Below, piece after piece: positions 6,603 through 9,221 of a DNA stretch of 9,221 nucleotides. A model generated the notes under the pieces. The model was not told the DNA's origin and searched no databases. It saw only the letters and a list, made by a program, of their open reading frames with translations. The DNA is from Calditrichota bacterium (GTDB lineage Bacteria > Zixibacteria > MSB-5A5 > GN15 > FEB-12): positions 1-9,221 of the forward strand of contig DAOWIC010000302.1 of NCBI GenBank assembly GCA_030641085.1. The letters are read 5' to 3'. The translations under genes and the position numbers were made by a program. Positions within the stretch are counted from its first letter, which is position 1; each line of letters begins with the position of its first letter.

Positions 6603-7805
6603 ATGCGACTATACGAGTTTGAGGGTAAGGGGCTTTTCAAGAAGTTCCGCATCCCGGTCGCCGAGAGCTATCTCGCCCGAACGCCCGATGAAGTGTACGA
6701 GGCGGTCGGCAGAATGTCGACACGGGTGGTTTTGAAGTCACAGGTTCTGATCGGCGGTCGGGGCAAAGCGGGCGGAATCAAATTCGCCGGTGGGGCGAAC
6801 GAGGCTCGCACGGTGGCCAGGGAGTTGTTCAAGCTGAAAATCCGGGGCTACAAAGTGGACTCGATCCTGCTGGAACCGATGCTTGAGATCAAGCAGGAAT
6901 ATTACCTGGGCGTAACGCTCGATCGCGCCAACTACAAGCTGGTCGTGATCGCCTCCGGTGAGGGGGGAGTCGATATCGAGGAGACCGCCGAAAAGCACCC
7001 GGAAAAAATCGTCAGGAAATCATTCTCCATACATGAAGACCTCTACACCTTCGACGCGCTTGATATCGCCAAGAAAATCGGTATCCCGCAGGAGTTGATC
7101 AAAGACGGCGCCGCGATAGTCCAGGGGCTGTACAAGATGTTCAAGGCGTACGACGCCAAGCTGGTTGAGATAAACCCGCTCGTGCTGACCGGCGACAACA
7201 AGCTGCTGGCGGCCGATGCCAGGGTGTCGCTTGACGATGACGCCCTGTTCCGTCATCCCGATCTGAAGGAGATGGACATTGAGATGCGCCACGAAGAGGG
7301 CGAGATGACTCCGCGAGAGAAGCAGGCGACCGAATGGGGGATACCGTATCTCGATCTCGGCGGCGATATCGGCATGTTTCCCGGCGGGGCCGGGTTCGGC
7401 ATCATGGGTAACGATTTTATCAGTTACTTCGGCGGCAAGGTGGCCAATTTCATGGACTCCGGCGGCGGTCCCTCTCCGGAGCGAATCGCCAAGATGCTCG
7501 TTCTTCTGGATGAAAATCCGAACGTCGCCGCTATCTTCGGCGCGCGTTTCGGCGGGATCAGCCGCTGCGACGATTTCGCCAAGGGCGTGATCATGTTTCT
7601 CAAGGATCACGGTTTGTCCAAGCCGATGGTTATGCGCATGACCGGCAACATGTGGCAGGAGGGTGTGCGACTTTTCGAAGAAGAAAAAGAGAAGAACCCG
7701 GAGTTGTTCAAGAATGTCGAGGCGCACGGTATCGAGACCCCGATTGAGGAGATCTCCAAGCGTGCGGTCGAACTGGCCAAGGCTCGGTCGGGAGGTGCGA
7801 AGTAA
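6603..7805 (+). CDS. sucC: Succinyl-CoA synthetase (succinate-CoA ligase) beta subunit
   Basis: A 400-residue ATP-grasp subunit that binds nucleotide and, with SucD, interconverts succinyl-CoA and succinate with phosphorylation of ADP or GDP. The N-terminal ATP-grasp domain shows GGRGKAGG (51-58) and KQEYYLG, with Mg-binding N191 (in VEINPLV) and D205 (AADAR) at the same 14-residue spacing as in the E. coli enzyme. The C-terminal ligase domain is less usual: DSGGGP where most have D(V/I)GGGA, IFGARFGGISRCD where most have VNIFGGIxRCD, and GNM in place of GNN, plus an extra charged stretch (EEEKEKNPELF). The start at 6603 has AAGGG seven nt upstream. The stop overlaps the sucD start by one nt (TAATG). 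A relative acting on another carboxylate (malyl- or citryl-CoA type) cannot be excluded, but the sequence fits SucC best. Confidence 0.9.
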   Translation: MRLYEFEGKGLFKKFRIPVAESYLARTPDEVYEAVGRMSTRVVLKSQVLIGGRGKAGGIKFAGGANEARTVARELFKLKIRGYKVDSILLEPMLEIKQEYYLGVTLDRANYKLVVIASGEGGVDIEETAEKHPEKIVRKSFSIHEDLYTFDALDIAKKIGIPQELIKDGAAIVQGLYKMFKAYDAKLVEINPLVLTGDNKLLAADARVSLDDDALFRHPDLKEMDIEMRHEEGEMTPREKQATEWGIPYLDLGGDIGMFPGGAGFGIMGNDFISYFGGKVANFMDSGGGPSPERIAKMLVLLDENPNVAAIFGARFGGISRCDDFAKGVIMFLKDHGLSKPMVMRMTGNMWQEGVRLFEEEKEKNPELFKNVEAHGIETPIEEISKRAVELAKARSGGAK

Positions 7806-8671
7806 TGGCGATTCTATGCGATAAAAACAGCAAAGTGATGGTGCAGGGAATCACCGGCGGGGCCGGAAAATTCCATACCGAGCGGATGCTCGAGTACGGT
7901 ACCAGGATCGTCGGTGGCACCTCGCCGGGCAAGGGCGGTCAGTTCGTTTGCGAAAAGCCCGCCTTTGATACGGTAGCCGAGTGTGTTGAGCAGACCGGCG
8001 CCGATGTTTCGATCATTTTCCTTCCGGCGCGTTTCGTGAAAGAGGCTACGATTGAGGCGATCCGGGCCGGGATCAAGTTTGTGGTTGTGGTTCCCGAACA
8101 TATTCCCATCCACGACATGCTGCACGTGCGCGAGGATGCGGTGAAGGCGGGCGCGACTGTTATCGGCGGCAATACCGCAGGCGTCATGACCCCGGGCGAG
8201 GTCAACCTGGGCATCATGCCTGATATCGCCTTTGCGCCCGGACGGGTCGGCACTGTTTCGCGCTCCGGTTCGATAACCTACTATGTCGCCGACACGCTCA
8301 CCCGTACCGGTTACGGCGAGACCACCTGTGTCGGTCTTGGCGGCGACCCGGTGCTCGGCTCGACTTTCGATGAAATCCTCTGGAAGTTCGAAGAGGACGA
8401 CAAAACCAAAGCGGTCGTCATGTGCGGTGAGATCGGCGGTGTTTACGAAGAACGCGCCACCGACACGATCACCAAAATGAAAACGCCGGTGCTGGCGATG
8501 ATCGGCGGTATTACCGCACCTCCCGGCAAACGGATGGGCCACGCGGGGGCAATCGTTGAGGGCAAGATGGGTACGGCGCAGGAGAAGCTGGACATGCTGA
8601 CCGAGGCGGGCGCACACCCCTGCCGGACATTTCTCGATATCCCCGAGACGCTGAAGAAGCTTGGGGTGTGA
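7805..8671 (+). CDS. sucD: Succinyl-CoA synthetase (succinate-CoA ligase) alpha subunit
   Basis: A 288-residue subunit, close to the 289 of E. coli SucD. It binds CoA in the N-terminal Rossmann domain (QGITGGAGKFH, 14-24; GGTSPGKGG, 37-45) and carries the phosphorylated histidine H246 in GKRMGHAGAI. The glutamate that contacts this histidine is E209 in GEIGG, and VSRSGSITY (151-159) and GLGGDP (177-182) are standard. Two places are atypical: GGNTAG at 121-126 replaces the usual GPNCPG, so the conserved Cys and Pro are missing, and PEHIP replaces xEGIP near 97-101. Both match the idea that this SucCD pair forms a divergent clade. GGAGGT lies eight nt before the ATG, inside the end of sucC. A terminator follows 32 nt after the stop. 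Confidence 0.93.
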   Translation: MAILCDKNSKVMVQGITGGAGKFHTERMLEYGTRIVGGTSPGKGGQFVCEKPAFDTVAECVEQTGADVSIIFLPARFVKEATIEAIRAGIKFVVVVPEHIPIHDMLHVREDAVKAGATVIGGNTAGVMTPGEVNLGIMPDIAFAPGRVGTVSRSGSITYYVADTLTRTGYGETTCVGLGGDPVLGSTFDEILWKFEEDDKTKAVVMCGEIGGVYEERATDTITKMKTPVLAMIGGITAPPGKRMGHAGAIVEGKMGTAQEKLDMLTEAGAHPCRTFLDIPETLKKLGV

Positions 8672-8703
8672 GGTAGGCTTCATAAACATATGCATATGAG
8701 AAG

Positions 8704-8733
8704 GGCGGGACCCCATCGGGCCCCGCCTTTTTT
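8704..8733 (+). terminator. Intrinsic terminator of sucCD
   Basis: GGCGGG (8704-8709) pairs with CCCGCC (8722-8727). After one A-C mismatch three further G-C pairs close a CATC loop. Six T follow (8728-8733). It lies 32 nt after the sucD stop. Confidence 0.85.
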
Positions 8734-8830
8734 GTGCGGACCGGCGAAATGTGATATTGCTTTTTTCGGATTGACGGTATATTGTGGAGGGGTGAGTCGG
8801 GTATCGGCGGCGGAGGATTTGACCGACCGC

Positions 8831-8879
8831 GTCAGGACCTCCCTCACTTCGTTCGGGATCTGTCGACAAGGGTCCTGAC
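8831..8879. repeat. Nested dyad, possible intergenic repeat element
   Basis: GTCAGGACC (8831-8839) and GGTCCTGAC (8871-8879) are perfect 9-bp reverse complements 31 nt apart. Inside are a TCCC/GGGA pair (8840-8843 and 8855-8858) around CACTTCGTTCG and the palindrome TGTCGACA (8861-8868). The CTTCGTTCGGGAT wording resembles intergenic hairpin repeats seen in various bacterial genomes, from memory. Its copy number cannot be seen in this window. Confidence 0.5.
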
Positions 8880-8889
8880 CCTGCAAACC

Positions 8890-8946
8890 CGTAGGCATTT
8901 GATTTATCAAATGCTTGCCGCGGGCTTGATAAATCAAGCCCCTACG
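8890..8946. repeat. Two REP-like units in inverted orientation (BIME-like)
   Basis: Two adjacent perfect dyads: GCATTTGAT-TT-ATCAAATGC (8895-8914) and GGGCTTGAT-AA-ATCAAGCCC (8922-8941). The outer arms CGTAGG (8890-8895) and CCTACG (8941-8946) are also complementary. Read each inward from its own CGTAGG end, the halves are two copies of one unit sharing CGTAGG and TTGATTTATCAA but differing in the stem base, and both arms of each stem differ together so that pairing is kept. This is the layout of paired REP elements (BIMEs). As one RNA or single strand it could fold into a three-way junction. Confidence 0.65.
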
Positions 8947-9000
8947 AGAGATGTGTCTGGTTCTAATAGACCCTACCTTTTCATCGTGCGAATGTGCCTG

Positions 9001-9029
9001 TTGCTTTCGGCAGGCTTTCATATTATTAT
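9001..9029 (+). promoter_or_regulatory. Candidate promoter for the gene at 9148
   Basis: TTGCTT (9001-9006, 3 of 6) is followed after 17 nt by TATTAT (9024-9029, 5 of 6). The leader would be about 110 nt. The weak -35 makes this a tentative call. Confidence 0.3.
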
Positions 9030-9147
9030 GGAGTGTTCAATCGGGGATGAACTTCATCGATCCCTCTGCTTCGCCAACCCGGCTGGATAACCGAAGCTGT
9101 TAATCTGGTACGTCGTTGAATCAACAAACCACATCGAAAGGGACACC

Positions 9148-9221
9148 ATGTGTGCCAAAATGCTCGATCGTAAGATGGTCGAAAACCCGGAGTTTCGACA
9201 GAGATACGGTGAGGCGGTTGC
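9148..9221 (+). CDS. Start of an unidentified protein (partial)
   Basis: The first 24 codons of a gene that runs off the right edge. It begins MCAKMLDRKMVENPEFRQRY. AAAGGG ends five nt before the ATG, which supports the start. The N-terminus is charged with no signal peptide or membrane segment in view, so the product is probably cytoplasmic. I do not recognise the family from this fragment. Confidence 0.6.
   Translation, partial: MCAKMLDRKMVENPEFRQRYGEAV

Larger units (their letters stand above)
8734..9147. other. Long non-coding stretch with dense dyad symmetry
   Basis: About 410 nt between the sucCD terminator and the next gene. No frame here has a ribosome site plus a believable protein. 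It holds a long-armed hairpin (8831-8879), a paired REP-like element (8890-8946), a candidate promoter (9001-9029) and the leader of the gene at 9148, which contains a GCTTCG/CGAAGC stem (9068-9097) and an 11-nt GTTGA-A-TCAAC dyad (9115-9125). Confidence 0.65.

Noticed and set aside
6603..8671. Citryl-CoA synthetase or malate-CoA ligase in place of succinyl-CoA synthetase
   Set aside because: Lengths and most motifs fit SucC and SucD, and no citryl-CoA lyase or malyl-CoA lyase gene is nearby. It is kept only as an alternative to test.
8687..8698. The 12-bp palindrome CATATGCATATG after sucD
   Set aside because: It is a simple AT-rich alternating sequence just before the terminator, and nothing else marks it as a site.
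7814..8869. A 351-codon minus-strand open frame opposite sucD
   Set aside because: It lies opposite a complete, motif-bearing SucD and would be read through the sucCD terminator hairpin, so it is a GC-rich shadow frame.
8890..8946. CRISPR array
   Set aside because: There are only two units, in opposite orientation and with no spacer pattern, so a REP-like pair explains them better.
8690..9090. Open frames of 62 to 113 codons in the intergenic region after sucD
   Set aside because: They cross the terminator or the palindromic repeats, lack ribosome sites, and give low-complexity or unremarkable proteins.

Overview
The window carries ordinary central metabolism plus three secreted proteins from what looks like an uncultured member of the FCB superphylum. 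Zixibacteria or a close relative is my best guess, an inference from the B-type (Bacteroidetes-like) succinate dehydrogenase, the C-terminal FlgD/T9SS-type sorting domain on one protein, and cohesin-like secreted proteins of a style I associate with that lineage. GC content is moderately high in genes and lower in intergenic regions. No taxonomic marker gene (rRNA, ribosomal protein) is present.

Layout. Positions 1-3139, minus strand: the sdhC-sdhA-sdhB operon, with sdhB cut by the left edge. The genes are joined by two 1-nt TAATG stop/start overlaps. Positions 3140-3440: divergent intergenic region with promoter candidates for both sides and a perfect operator-like dyad. Positions 3441-4862, plus strand: two genes for exported proteins of unknown function, separated by a strong intrinsic terminator that ends directly at the start of the second gene. 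Positions 4866-6374, minus strand: a secreted, probably beta-propeller protein with a C-terminal sorting domain, convergent with the previous gene with only 3 nt between stops. Positions 6375-6602: divergent promoter region. Positions 6603-8671, plus strand: sucC-sucD (succinyl-CoA synthetase), also joined by TAATG and closed by a terminator. Positions 8734-9147: a long non-coding stretch with dense dyad symmetry, including two diverged copies of a REP-like unit in inverted orientation. Position 9148 onward: the first 24 codons of an unidentified gene.

Function. SucCD makes succinate from succinyl-CoA with ATP or GTP formation, and SdhCAB oxidises succinate to fumarate and reduces quinone (or runs in reverse as fumarate reductase). 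The two operons therefore encode consecutive TCA steps, though they are separated by about 3.5 kb and transcribed in opposite directions from their own promoters. The secreted proteins between them have no visible metabolic link.

I found no phage, transposase, toxin-antitoxin, defence or CRISPR system. The signals most worth following are the palindromic repeat block at 8831-8946, the terminator abutting the second secreted-protein gene, the dyad beside the promoter at 3357-3385, and unusual active-region substitutions in SucC and SucD.
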